A DNA stretch of 64,000 bases, from positions 282,479,533 to 282,543,532 of the forward strand of contig CM042689.1 in assembly GCA_023614405.1 (NCBI GenBank), in the 5' to 3' direction. The translations under genes were made by a program, and so were the position numbers. This DNA comes from Avena insularis (taxonomy: Eukaryota; Streptophyta; Magnoliopsida; Poales; Poaceae). Of this stretch, positions 44,501 to 55,159 are shown in pieces (position 1 is the first letter of the stretch; each line of letters starts with the position of its first letter). The notes under the pieces were generated by a model. The model had not been told where the DNA came from. It was given only the letters and a program-made list of their open reading frames with translations, and did no database searches.

Positions 44501-46254
44501 ATGCGACGACGAGGATGTCAGGGGGGTTCGTGGGCTCACCGGGAGTGTGACGGTGGTGCTGGATCGGGTCGGCGAGCAGCGGGTCGGCGGTGAGGCAGAC
44601 GTCCTGGAACTAGGGTTTGGGCTCGGCCTCGGCGGTGATCCTCGGCTCCGGTGCTCCTCCTTCTCGCGGGCGTGTCCTAGGCGATGCAGGGGAACCTCCT
44701 GGTACTCTCCAACTCCTCCACGGACGGCCTGCGTGTGCAGGCAGCGGGCGGTGGAGACCGACGGTGGCGTTGCCGGATGCGGTGGAGAAGAGGGGGGAGA
44801 GGCAGGGCGCTGGGGCTGGATCTGGGGGTAGCAGGGGCGAGGCAGAGAGGTGTGGGGTGGTGGTAGGTAGCCGAGAGGGGGGAGATGCCGTGGGGAGGCA
44901 GGTAGATGGGAAAAGGTGGCTTCGGCCACCTTTATCCTTCCCCCTCGCTCACGTGCTCGGCAGGGCAGGACCAGGTAGGGCAGGTGGGGGACTTCCAGGC
45001 GGGTCCAGAGGGCGAGGCCAAGGGCAGGGGCAGGCTCGGGCTGGGGGGCCCCTAGGGCAGAGAGAGAGAGCAAGAGAGGGAGAGGCTCGGGTTGGGGTGG
45101 CCTCGGTTGGATAGCTAGGGTTGGGAGTTGGGTTAGCTAGGTGGCAGGGTGGCCAAGTGGGGCCAACACGTTTAGGACATGGTGGGGTGGCTCGGCTAGA
45201 GGAAGGAGGGAAAGAAGGGGGTGTACTTAGGGTGTGGTTTAGCTTAGGTGTAGATTAGGGTTTAGGAGAGGGGGTATGGGTATGGTGATGAAGGGTAGGT
45301 GATGGTCTAGGGACTAAAGAGAGAGAGAGATGGAGTGGTTTTGCTAGGACAAGGTCAAGCCAAGATCCACTAAGATCAAACCAAACAAAACAAGAAAGGA
45401 GGGGGGAGGTGGTGTAAGCATGATCAAATAAGTTCAAGCTAAAAGAGAGAGATGAGAGAGTGAGAGGATTCCCAAAAACCAACTAAAATCCAAAAGACAA
45501 GCTTAAAGGGGGGGTACTTGCATGGGCCATGCAAAACATTTAATGCCATGTTGATACTTGTGAAAGCAATATTATTTCATGTCATTATTATTATGCACTT
45601 CCAAAATTGGAGTAAGGCCCAAGCAAAGGAATTTAGAAAGAATTCCAAGTGGAGTATATGGGGATGATCACATTGGATTATATTTGGGACTTGCTAGTGT
45701 GTATATGCCACTAGGTATTTAATAAGCCCACAAAAATATCCCAACATGATGATAACCCCAAAACCACACATGTGGAAACTAGGAAGAAGGTCCCACTCAC
45801 AAGGCATGCAAAGGTGGCCATGTGGCTCTCATGTTTCAATATTGTGAAAACAACATGATGCTAAGATGAGAGCATGTGGAATAGAATTGGATCCATCCCA
45901 ACCCACATGAGCTAGAGGTAAAACCAATAAGTGCCAAGCTCATATTTAGTTGGATGGTGGAATTACAAGGTGGTGAAAGAAAAGTGGTGGAGTTAATAAG
46001 AGATATGCCCCCAACTCAACTTGGGCATTTAAACAATATATCAAGAACCAAATACAATATCAAGAGGCAAATACAATTAATGATGCATATGAGATAAGAA
46101 CCAAAACAAAGAAGGTTTAATATGATGCTAAAATGCAAGGTGGCATGATGACATGAGCATGATATAATGATGATGCAACAATTATATATTTGAAGTAGCA
46201 TCTATGTAGACTAGGCTAGTAGCATTGCAATTGTTAGACAATTGGGATGCTACA
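41587..46254 (-). repeat. 5' LTR of the LARD-like element
   Basis: Pair of 34599-39218, 48 bp longer overall. Differences are mainly short insertions and deletions in GC-rich parts (for example 44040-44870) and around 42655-42745. Confidence 0.92.
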
Positions 46255-46299
46255 GCTTTCCACTGACATAAGTAATATCATCTTTATTATGTGTAGGAT

Positions 46300-46530
46300 A
46301 TGGCGAGGTGTTATGTCGTGTACGTCGGTCGGGTTCCAAGTGTGTACGAGGAGTGGAAAGACTGCCAGAAGCAAGTGAACAACTTCTCGGGCAATAGCTA
46401 CCAAGGCTATGAGAGTAGAGAGGTGGCGGAAGAGAAGTGGAGGAGGCATGGAAGGAAGAAGTGGAGGAACTTCCTCGTGATCACCACCTTGTTGCTCTTC
46501 ATGGTAGGTTATGTGTTCTACTTCATCTAG
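46300..46530 (+). CDS. Viroplasmin/RNase H1 N-terminal-like domain with membrane anchor, in CACTA B
   Basis: An intact 76-codon ORF. Residues 1-50 match the caulimovirus-viroplasmin / RNase H1 N-terminal fold (Cauli_VI, hybrid-binding domain): CYVVYVGRVPSVYEEW, DCQKQVNNFSG, SYQGYESREVAEEKW. The family binds RNA:DNA hybrids or double-stranded RNA. A basic patch (RRHGRKKWR) leads into a hydrophobic C-terminal helix (NFLVITTLLLFMVGYVFYFI) that looks like a tail anchor. A good acceptor (TTATTATGTGTAG, AG at 46295-46296) lies 3 nt before the ATG, so the coding part is a last exon; the LARD-like element sits in the presumed intron. It lies 300 bp left of the 3' subterminal repeats. The match is by eye; the function in the transposon is unknown. 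Confidence 0.7.
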   Translation: MARCYVVYVGRVPSVYEEWKDCQKQVNNFSGNSYQGYESREVAEEKWRRHGRKKWRNFLVITTLLLFMVGYVFYFI

Positions 46531-46830
46531 GTAGAGCTACGTAGTTGGAGTTGTAATGTGATTGTGAACTTGTACTCGGAGGTGTAATGTGATTGTGAAC
46601 TTGTACTCGGAGGTGTGAACTTGTGGCACAAACACTTGATGTATGAACTTGTATGTCATGATTGATGTGTAATGTATTGTATTCATGTTGGTTCTATTAT
46701 GCTTTGGCAAATTGCAAGTTTCTGAAAAATTCAGTGCTCTTTATACTGTATTCTGGACTACATTGTATATTTGAATATCTGTATATTATTATTTATAGTG
46801 GTCTGTAAAACTTGAATTTCGAAAATATTA
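46531..46830 (+). other. 3' untranslated region of the viroplasmin-like gene
   Basis: Includes a tandem repeat of about 33 bp (GTAATGTGATTGTGAACTTG with TACTCGGAGGT, near 46553, 46586 and a partial third). AT-rich afterwards; no coding signal. Confidence 0.55.
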
Positions 46831-47200
46831 CCGGAGGCGCATATAGGACACTATAGGAGGCGCATATACTATAAATATACGAGGCGCATTGTGAAACATA
46901 TGCGAGGCGCATATTATATGCGCCTCCTATACTTCACATATGTGAGGCGCATATCGATATGCGCCTCCTATAATTCACATATGCGAGGCGCATATCGATA
47001 TGCGCCTCCTATAATATATAGGAGGCGCATATCGATATATTATAGGGGGCGCATATCGATATGCGCCTCGCATATGTGAATTATAGGAGGCGCATACGCC
47101 TCGCATAAAAAATAGCCGAGGCTCAAAAGTAGAGGCGCATATGATATGCGCCTCGCATAAGCTTTTAGGTGCGCCTCGCATAAGCTTTTCTCTAGTAGTG
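46831..47200 (+). repeat. 3' subterminal repeats and terminus of CACTA B
   Basis: About 15 GAGGCGCATAT / ATATGCGCCTC motifs. Two perfect 24-bp palindromes (46944-46967 and 46985-47008; half-site GAGGCGCATATC) and a near-perfect third at about 47046-47069 are seen. It ends with GCATAAGCTTTTCTCTAGTAGTG-type sequence (last 16 bases CTTTTCTCTAGTAGTG), the inverted partner of 23630. Confidence 0.92.
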
Positions 47201-47203
47201 CTA

Positions 47204-49165
47204 CCATTGGTGAAATTTCTCGGGCTTCAAGCCAAATGATAAGGGTAAATGGCCATACTTACTTTATAGGTGGTTCCATCTTGGCATGGTGAAAACAAAT
47301 GCTGCTAAATAATGGGAGTTTCCGAGTTTTATGAACAAAAAACCATTTTGGATTTTAGAAATGAAAATAATTAACGTTTTCCTTTAAATTAAATATATTC
47401 ATATCTACATCATATACTTTATGTTGATGATCTCATATCTAAGAATTTGCATGTCGCCAATTTTTTACATATGTTGAAAACAATCGAAAAGAAAGTAGTA
47501 TGAAGAGTATGGCTCGATCAGTTTCGTGCTCTCTAGAGAAGGAGCCTAACCCAACTATTTGCCCTGCTTAATTTTATGGTGCTTCATGCTAAATGTACAG
47601 ACCTCGATGTGATTTTTCCGTTTTAGGTCCCTGATGTAAAACATACCTGCATCGTCCGTGTAAAATTCGAACCTAAAAGTAAGTGGTAAATTTTAAATAA
47701 AATTAAGCTTAGTTATCAAAATTCCTATGAATATTCTTGGATTTCAAGCCGAACACAAAGGTCATGGCGTTATCTACGTCATATTTTATGGTGATGATCC
47801 CATATCCAACAATTTGCATGCTGCCATATTTGGCCTTATTTTGAAAACTATCGAAGTGGAAGTAGTATGAAGAGTATGGCTCGATTAGATGCTCCTCTCT
47901 TGAGAAGGAGCCGAACCCGACTGTTTGCCCTGCTTAATTTTAGGGTGCTTCGAGCTAAATGTACGAACCTTGATGTGATTTCCCCTTTTTGGTGTTTGAT
48001 GTAAAACATACTCCCATCGTTCATGTAAAATTCGAACCTAAAAGTAAGTGGTAAATTTTAAACGAATTTAAGCTTAGTTGTCACAATGAGTGTGAACATT
48101 CTTGGATTTAAAGCCGAACGACCAAGGTCATGGCGTATCTACATCATACTTTATGTTGATGATCCCATATCTAAGAATTTGAATGCTGCCAAATTTGGCC
48201 ATATTTTGAAAACTATCGAAGAGGAATTAGTATGAAGAGTCTAGCTCGGTCAGCTGCTCTCTCGAGAATGCCCGAACCCGACTGTTTTTTGCTTAATTTT
48301 ATGGTACTTCGTGCAAAATGTATGGACCTCGATGTAATTTCCCTTTTTAAGAAATTGATGTAAAATGTACTCCTACCGTTTAATTAAGTGGTAAAATTTA
48401 CATGATTTTAAGCATAGTTGTCAATGAGTATGAACATTCTTGGATTTATCGCCAAACGACCAACAAGGTCATGGCCATAACTACATCGTAGTTTATGTTG
48501 ATGATCCCATATACAAGCATTTGCATGCCGCCAAATTTGGCCATATTTTGAAAACAATTTAAGAGAAAGTAGTATGAAGAGTATGGGTTGATCAACTCCA
48601 CTCTCAAGAAGGAGCCGAACCGGACTGTTTTCCTTGCTTAATTGGAGGATCCTTTGTGCTAAATATATGGACCTCGATGAGATTTTACCTTGTTTATGTC
48701 CTTGATGTAAAATATACTCCCACCGTTAGTGTAAAATTTTAACTAAAGGAGTACAAGTAAATGCGATATATTCATCTTAATTTTTTTTTTAAAAATCTAA
48801 CCTAACTAGGAATTTTGTACATCAAAACCACCGATACTTTCTAAAAAATTCAAGTTCTTAGCTATGCAAGAACTTGGCGTGGTGGAGTTACCATACTTGG
48901 TAGAAGTACATGGGTGCCTCTTGGCATGGTAAAAAATATTGCCAATATTTTCCTAAAAAAACAATATTGCCACAAGGAGTTTCCCCCTGTTGAAAAAAAT
49001 CTGGGGGGCGAGAAGATCCGGAGAGCACGCAGGAGGCAGCGCGAGAGCAGCAAAGAGTAGGATTTGAAGGTTGTGCGATGTCAGAGCAAAGCTGTGATGG
49101 GTTCCTGACACGAGGTACATAGTATAGATGTACGACGATGGGTAAAACAAATTATGTTTTCTCTC
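47204..49165 (+). repeat. Copia-RT-like ~365-bp tandem repeats, copy A
   Basis: Degenerate units are marked by AGTATGAAGAGTATGG with ATG at 47500, 47867, 48232 and 48574 (periods 367, 365, 342). Each unit has a CATATCTACATCATACTTTA-like stretch followed by TGTTGATGATC: read in frame it gives (I)Y(I)xxYVDD(L/P)I, the Copia reverse transcriptase catalytic motif, then HAAKFGHILKTIE-like sequence and MKSMA. No unit is intact. The array continues to GGGTTCCTGACACGAGGTAC (about 49097) and matches copy B to about 49165. Confidence 0.75.
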
Positions 49166-50027
49166 TCCTTCACTTCTTCATCAGCATCCCCACACCTTGG
49201 GCAGCTGATCTCTTCCTCGTCCAATATGTGGCGCTGCGTACGTGCGTTTGACTTGCCTTGTCCTTCCATTTCACACCCTGCGGGACCTGCAGCACGATGT
49301 TTCGAAAGTGAAGAGCGCTTTTTTGTGTGTGAAGAAAGTACAGTAGTACGGTATGGCTCAGCTGCTCGCTGGAGAAGGAGCAGACCAAACTTCTTTTCTT
49401 TGCTTAATTTTAGGGGCCATTGTGCTAAATGTTTGGACCTCTATGTAATTTTCTATTATTTGAGGTCTTCGATGTAAATCGTACTCCCACCGACCATGTC
49501 AATTTTTTACTACAATTAAGCTCGATAGACTCCTCTTCAAAAAAAATCAAAAAACTTTTGAAGCTAACTAGGAATTCAATACATCGATATCCACTGAAAG
49601 TTTTGAAAATTTAAAATTCTTGTTGTGCATCCGCAATGAGATAAAGTTTACACGGGTTTGTTAACAATCAAATAAAGAATAAAAAGTACAATATTTTATG
49701 TGTGGTGTTCTATTATTAATTATTCCCTGGTTACAACTGAAACTAAACGACGAAGGTCATGCCCTTATCGACATCATATGTTTATTTCAGATAGAGTTAC
49801 GACATCTGCTATACCGGGTGCATCTTGTTGTACTAATCTATTTTGTTAGCAGGAGTTCCCAAATATCAGGAAAAAGTGTATGACAATTTTCCGTGCAACA
49901 TGAGTGTTTTGTTCATAAAGAATGTATGAAGTCTATGACTCGAAATGCTACACTCTAGTTTCAGACAAAATGGACGACCATGCTCTTACTCGTGATTTCC
50001 AAGTTCCTTGAGTTTTCAAGCTTCTTA
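49166..50027 (+). other. Spacer between duplication copies, with a diverged repeat unit
   Basis: Partly specific sequence. 49330-49620 contains another diverged unit of the 365-bp repeat (TATGGCTCAGCTGCTCGCTGG, CTTAATTTTAGGGGCC, GTACTCCCACCGACCATG). The rest is AT-rich with no coding signal. Confidence 0.5.
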
Positions 50028-52330
50028 TTATTAGTAAAACTCCGCCCACTTAAATTACTCAATTTATTAATATTACCAATTTTATAAGTAAAAAGAATGT
50101 TTTTCAATTTATAGGAATAGGAAAAAATATCAATTTTCTAAGTGACAAACTCAGGCTTCGAAAAAATCAAATGTAAAAAAAATCAATTTGCATCTAGAAC
50201 AACTTGACCTTGATTCGACATCAATAAAAAACAAATGAAAAAAAAATCCCACGATGTCCTATGACTTGTACTAATTGCCGTCAAAGATGATAATCATGAG
50301 AGTTCACAACTATCGAAAAAAACTCCTTCAAAATATGTTTTGCCATGTAGGAACATTATCAGGCTTCAGGCCAAAAATGTAGGGTTAATGGACATATTCT
50401 GTGGTAATGTTCGATCCCATACTTTGTAGGTGGGTGCATCTTGGCATGGTGAACAGAAAATGCTACTAAATAATGGGAGTTTCCAAGTTTTATGAACAAA
50501 AAAACATTTTGGAATTTATAAATGAAAATAATTAGTGTTTTCCTTTAAACTAAAGAAATTCATAACTACATCATATACTTTATGTTGATGAACTCATATC
50601 TAAGAATTTGCATGCCGCCAAATTTTACAATATGTTGAAAACAAACAAAGAGGAAGTAGTATGAAGAGTATGGCATGATCAGTTGCGTACTCTCTCGAGA
50701 AGGAGCCGAACCTGACTATTTTTCCTGCTTAATTTTAGGGTTCTTTGTTCTAAATGTACGAACCTCGATGTGATTTTTCCTTTTTTAGGTCCTTGATGTA
50801 AAATGTACTCCCATCATCCGTGTAAAATTCGAACCTAAAAGCAACTGGTAAATTTTAAACAAATTTAAGCTTAGTTGTCACAATGAGTGTGAACATTCAT
50901 GGATTTCAAGCCGAACGACCAAGGTCATGGCCTTATCTAAATCATACTTTATATTGATGATACCATATCCAAGAATTTGCATGCTACCAAATTTGGCCAT
51001 ATTTTAAAAACTATCGAAGAGGAAGTAGTATGAAGATTATGGCACGATTAGTTGCGTACTCTCTTGAGAAGGAGCTGAACCCGACTATTTTATTTTTTTC
51101 TTAATTTAAGGGTGCTTCGTGCTAAAAGTATGGACATCGATGTAATTTTCCATTTTTAGGTGTTTGATGTAAAATATACTCCCACCATCCTTCTAGCATT
51201 TGAACTAAAAAGTAAGTTGTTAAATTTAAACGAAATTAAGCTTAGTTGTCAATTGGTATGGACATTCTTTGGTTTCAAGCAGAACGACCAAGTACATGGC
51301 CATATCTACATCATACTTTATGTTGATGATCTCATATCGAAGAATATGCATGCCACTAATTTTGGGCATATTTTGAAAACAATCGAATAGGAAGTAGTAT
51401 GAAGAGTATGGCTTGATTAACTGCTATCTCGGGGAGGAGTCAATCTAGCTAATTTTCTTGCTTAATTTTAGGATGCTTTGTGCAAAATGTATGGGCCTCG
51501 ATGTAATTTTCCTTTTTTAGGAACTTGATGTAAAATGTAATCACACCGTCTAGTAAGTTGTAAAATTTAAATGAATTTAAGCATAATTGTCAATGATTAT
51601 GAACATTCTTGGATTTCCAACAGAACGACCAAGGTATGGCCATATCTACATCATGGTTTATGTTGATGATCCCAAATCCAAGAATTTGTATGCCGCCAAA
51701 TTTGGCCATATTCTAGAAATAATTGAAGAGGAAGTAGTATGAAGAGTATGGCTCGAGAAGGAGCTGAACCCGACTATTTTCCTTGCTTAATTGGACGGTC
51801 CTTTGTGCTAAATGTATGGACCTCGATGTGATATTCCCTTGTTTATGTCCTGGATGTAAAATGTACTCCCACTGTCAATGTAAAATTTTAAGTAGAGGAG
51901 TACAAGTAAATATGATAGATTGATCTTAAAATTTTACAAAAATCTTTTTAAGCTAAGTAGGAATTCAGTACATCAAAACCACCAAGAGTTTCTGAAAAAT
52001 TCAAGTTCTTATCTATACAAGAACTTGGAGTAGTGGAGTTACCATACTTGGTAGAAGTACATGGGTGCCTCTTGTCATGGTGAACAATATTTCCACTATT
52101 TTCCTCAAGAAATTTTTTTTGCCACAAGGGGTTTCCTCCTGTAGAAAAAAAATCTTGGAGCGAGAAGAAATAGAGAGCAGGCAGGAGGCAGCGCGAGAGC
52201 AGCGAGGAGGAGGATTTTGAAGTCTATGTGATGTCAGAGCAAAGCTGTGATTGGTTCCTGCAGACACGAGGTACACTAGTAGTAAATTTCAGGACCTTTA
52301 CTCTATATGCACGCAAAACAAATTGTGTTT
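50028..52330 (+). repeat. Segmental-duplication copy B with 365-bp tandem repeats
   Basis: Paralogue of 23313-23629 plus 47204-49165. Unit markers at 50661, 51030, 51399 and 51739 are offset from copy A by 3161, 3163, 3167 and 3165 bp. It carries the uninterrupted Helitron and CACTA B target sites (50027/50028 and about 50337). The third unit (51160-51390) keeps an open frame with GHIYIILYVDDLISKNMH. It ends near GGTTCCTGCAGACACGAGGTA (about 52250), followed by weaker similarity to 52330. Confidence 0.85.
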
Positions 52331-52819
52331 TCTGGCGTCGGGCACTTCTAACATTTTTTCTGGCACGGTGTCATTTGACTTGTAATTATACCCTAGATAC
52401 CGACAGGAAAAAAATATTAGCCCCTTAAACATGGGGCTAGCGTTGCGGGCCAGAGCGTTTAACAAATAGATCTAGTTTTTGTTATTATTATTCCTGTTTG
52501 CATAAGTGTGTAGGTGAACTTACGTGTCTGAATGCCTTGTCATGAGGACAGAGGAGTCAATATGACAACCGCAGGAGAACCGTCGGCCGCCCCCACCCCA
52601 TCTTTTATTTTGGTGAGAAACCGCCCGCCCCTCATCGTCTTCTTCATCCACTCCGGCCGCTTGTGTATGATCGTAGCCCTTCTCCACCCTTGCAGAAAGG
52701 TACAAACCGCCGACCATCCCCACAAATCTTCTGCAGTTCTCTTCCCTAGAACGACATCCAGCAGTGTTCGTCCGTCTGGAGCGATGAAGCATAAGATATC
52801 AGAGCACTACAGGCAGGCA
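52331..52819 (+). other. Unassigned junction sequence
   Basis: Between the repeat array and the truncated Gypsy C. 52520-52792 has a moderately GC-rich 90-codon minus-strand frame (DDEGRAVSHQNKRWGGGGRR near its C-terminal part) that I do not recognise and would not call a gene. The remainder has no clear feature. Confidence 0.4.
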
Positions 52820-53435
52820 AGGTTGTAGTCACCGTATATGATAAGGCGTGTTGCGCCACACACTTTGGCCATCCTCATGCCGTGTATGAGTGCCTCATAC
52901 TCGGCCTTGTTGTTGGATGTGCGGAATTTTTTCTGAAGTACATACCTCATCTTGTCTCCATGAGGGGATGTCAGTATGGCACCAGCTCCTCCTCCATCCT
53001 CACGCTTAGAGCTGTCAAAGTGCATCGTCCAGGACTGCAACATGTCCGGGGTATCTGGCAGCTGGATCTCCATCCAGTGTATGAGGAAATCAGGGAGGAC
53101 CTGAGACTTGATGGTAGTGCGTTGCTCATAGATGATGTCTTGAGGAGATAACTCGATGCCCCATAGGGCTACCCGTCCCGTAGCTTCTGAGTTGTTCAGG
53201 ATGTTCGACAGCGGGGCGTCGTTGACGACCACGATCTGGTGCTCCTGGAAGTAGTGGCTCAACCGACACGCCGTCATGAATACGATGTAGGCGAGCTTCT
53301 AGTAGTGGGGGTACCTCTGCTTTGTCAGGGTAAATACCTCGCTGAGGTAACAGATTGGGCGCCGCACCCCATGGGTCTTGCCGTCTTCTGGTCGCACAAC
53401 CACGAGTATCGTGCTGACCACTTGATGCGTCGCTG
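52820..53435 (-). pseudogene. RNase H and truncated second RNase H of Gypsy C
   Basis: End of the RT-linked RNase H (CRLSHYFQEHQIVVVNDAPL, LNNSEATGRVALWGIEL), then the archaeal-type RNase H with WTMHFDSSKREDGGGAGA, NNKAEYEALIHGMRMA and LIIYGDYNLA. Homology ends directly after this last block; the usual downstream part and the integrase are absent. An in-frame TAG lies near 53300. Confidence 0.8.
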
Positions 53436-54404
53436 CTATGTATAGCAGTAATGGCTCCCTCTCCTTCGGCGTGACCAGGAGAGCAGGCGCTTGAGGTCTT
53501 TGAATGCCTCGTCGGCTTCAGCTGTCCACTCGAATTTTTCTTCCTTGCCCAACAGCTGATAAAATGGAAGGGCCTTCTCGCCCATGTGGCTGATGAACCT
53601 GCTGAGCATCGTGATTCGCCCAGCTAGCTGCTGAACTCCCTTGAGGTTCTTGTGCTTCTCCATGGCTAGTATAGCCATGATTTTCTTTGGGTTTGTCTCG
53701 ATGCCATGCTGAGAGATGAAGGACCCGAGTAATTGGCTAGACGGGACACTGAAGGCGCACTTGTCTGGATTCAGATTTATCTTGTAACGATCAAGGTTGT
53801 CAAATGTTTCGCGGAGATCATCGATGAGCATCCTGGCCTCCTTGGTCTTGATCACTATGTCGTCAACATAGACCTGGACGTTGCAACCAATCTGATTCTT
53901 TAGACATGCCTTCATGCATCTCTGGTAAGTGGCGCTTGCGTTCTTCATCCCGAAAGGCATTGTGTTGTAGCAGAACACCCCGAACGACGTGATGAACGCC
54001 GTTTTCTCCTGATCTTCGGACTTCAACCGAATTTGATTGTAGCCTGAGTAGGCGTCGAGGAAGGAAACCTTCTCGCATCCTATAGTGGAGTCGATTATTT
54101 GATCGATTAGTGGGAGATGAAAGTGGTCCTTGGGACAATGCTTGTTAAGCGATGTGAAGTCCACACACATCCGCAGGATGTTTGTGTCCTTATTGGGGAC
54201 CAGAACGGGGTTGGCTAGCCACTCACTTTCCTTGATCTCCCTAATGAAGCTGGCATCGAGGAGTCTATTGACTTCAACGCCAACGACTTCAGCTCTTGGC
54301 TCTGACAGTCGACGTATCGACTGCTTGACTGGCTTCATGTCTGGAAACACATTCAGTGCATGCTCAGCAAATTCCCTAGGAACTCCTGCATGTCCGCAGG
54401 ACAC
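53436..54404 (-). pseudogene. Reverse transcriptase of Gypsy C
   Basis: An open 322-codon stretch, the best preserved part of the element: VPREFAEHALNVFPDMKPVK, WLANPVLVPNKDTN, CVDFTSLNKHCPKDHFHLP, FLDAYSGYNQI, and the catalytic YVDD at 53859-53870 (VQVYVDDIVIKTK). The RT connection follows (LNPDKCAFSVPSSQLLG, GIETNPKKIMAI, LAGRITMLSRFI, EKFEWTAEADEAFKDLK). The chain is cut near 53440 by a frameshift. It is close in type to Gypsy A RT but clearly a different family (YVDD against YIDD, many substitutions). Confidence 0.9.
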
Positions 54405-54454
54405 CAGGCGAAGATTTCCTAGTGCTCACGAAGGAATTCGACGAGTGTGCTTTC

Positions 54455-55072
54455 CTATGCGAGGCTAAGGTCATTGACGATCAACACCGTCTTGGAGGCG
54501 TCTATAGGGTGGACCTTCACCTTCTTAGTGTTGACAGTGGAGTCGAAAGACATGTCACATGCGTTTTTCCTGGTGACTGGGGGTGCCCCATTGTCTGTGA
54601 CCTCCTTGAGAATTGTTAGCTCCTCCTGCATGCCAAATGACTGGGAGATTCTGTTGAAGTCCCTGTCACAGTTTCCTGACCTGGTGAAGCTTCCTGGGAC
54701 AGTGATGACGCCCCTGGGTCCTAGTATCTTCACTAGAAGGTACGCGTAGTGTGGTATGGCTAGGAATCTTGCGAATGCCACATGCCCGAGGATGGCATGG
54801 TAATGCGAGGGCCAGTCCACCACTTCGAACTCCAGCCGCTCACGCCTGAAGTTTTCGGGCTTGCCGAAGATGACGTCGAGCCATATCTTGCCCATGGGAT
54901 ATATTCCCTTCCCTGGGAAGATGACGTGGAACATCGTGTACAACGATTCTAGGCTGCATAGCGAGATCCGCATAGCTGCGAGTGTGCTGGCGAACATCAG
55001 GTTGATGCCTCTACCGCCGTCCATGAAGACGCGGCTCATCTCGAATCCTCTAATCCGGGCCTCGAGCACCAA
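54455..55072 (-). pseudogene. Aspartic protease region of Gypsy C
   Basis: Carries RVFMDGGRGINLMFA, the retropepsin block with DGG kept but the usual following Ser-Ser changed to Arg-Gly. Then come FPGKGIYPMGKIWLDVIFG, FRRERLEFEVVDWPSHYHAI, LGHVAFARFLAIPHYAYL and GPRGVITVPGS. The order and spacing match Gypsy A. It is separated from RT by a short stop-containing linker. Confidence 0.85.
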
Positions 55073-55159
55073 GGTGGTGTGACCTAGGCGAGGTATCTAG
55101 CGTGGGTGATCCAATCGATCGAAGGTGATGCAGGACTCTGAGCCACTGAGGTACTCAGG

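Larger units (their letters stand above)
34599..46254 (-). mobile_element. Non-coding LTR element with 4.6 kb LTRs (LARD-like), minus orientation
   Basis: Direct repeats 34599-39218 (4620 bp) and 41587-46254 (4668 bp) are LTRs with 5-bp duplications GCTTT (34594-34598 and 46255-46259). Orientation is minus: the primer-binding site TGGTATCAGAGCC (initiator Met tRNA type) reads on the minus strand at 41572-41584, 2 nt from the LTR, and a polypurine tract GTGGGGGAGAGT reads on the minus strand at 39219-39230. On that strand the LTR begins TGTAGCATCCC and ends GTAGTTACA. The internal region (39219-41586, 2.37 kb) encodes no gag or pol. Long LTRs with a short non-coding interior fit a large retrotransposon derivative; I do not name the family. 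Confidence 0.92.
23630..47200 (+). mobile_element. CACTA transposon B, complete ends, with nested LTR element
   Basis: The left end CACTACTAGAGAAAAGGC starts at 23630 and the right end CTTTTCTCTAGTAGTG finishes at 47200, forming terminal inverted repeats. The 3-bp duplication CTA is at 23627-23629 and 47201-47203. Subterminal motifs GAGGCGCATAT / ATATGCGCCTC fill both ends and also occur between the two main genes. Genes on the plus strand: transposase (24651-27900), second gene (30501-34096) and a small viroplasmin-like gene (46300-46530). A 11,656-bp LTR element plus its 5-bp duplication lies inside, so the element proper is about 11.9 kb. The paralogous segment at 50334 carries the empty site. 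Confidence 0.95.
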
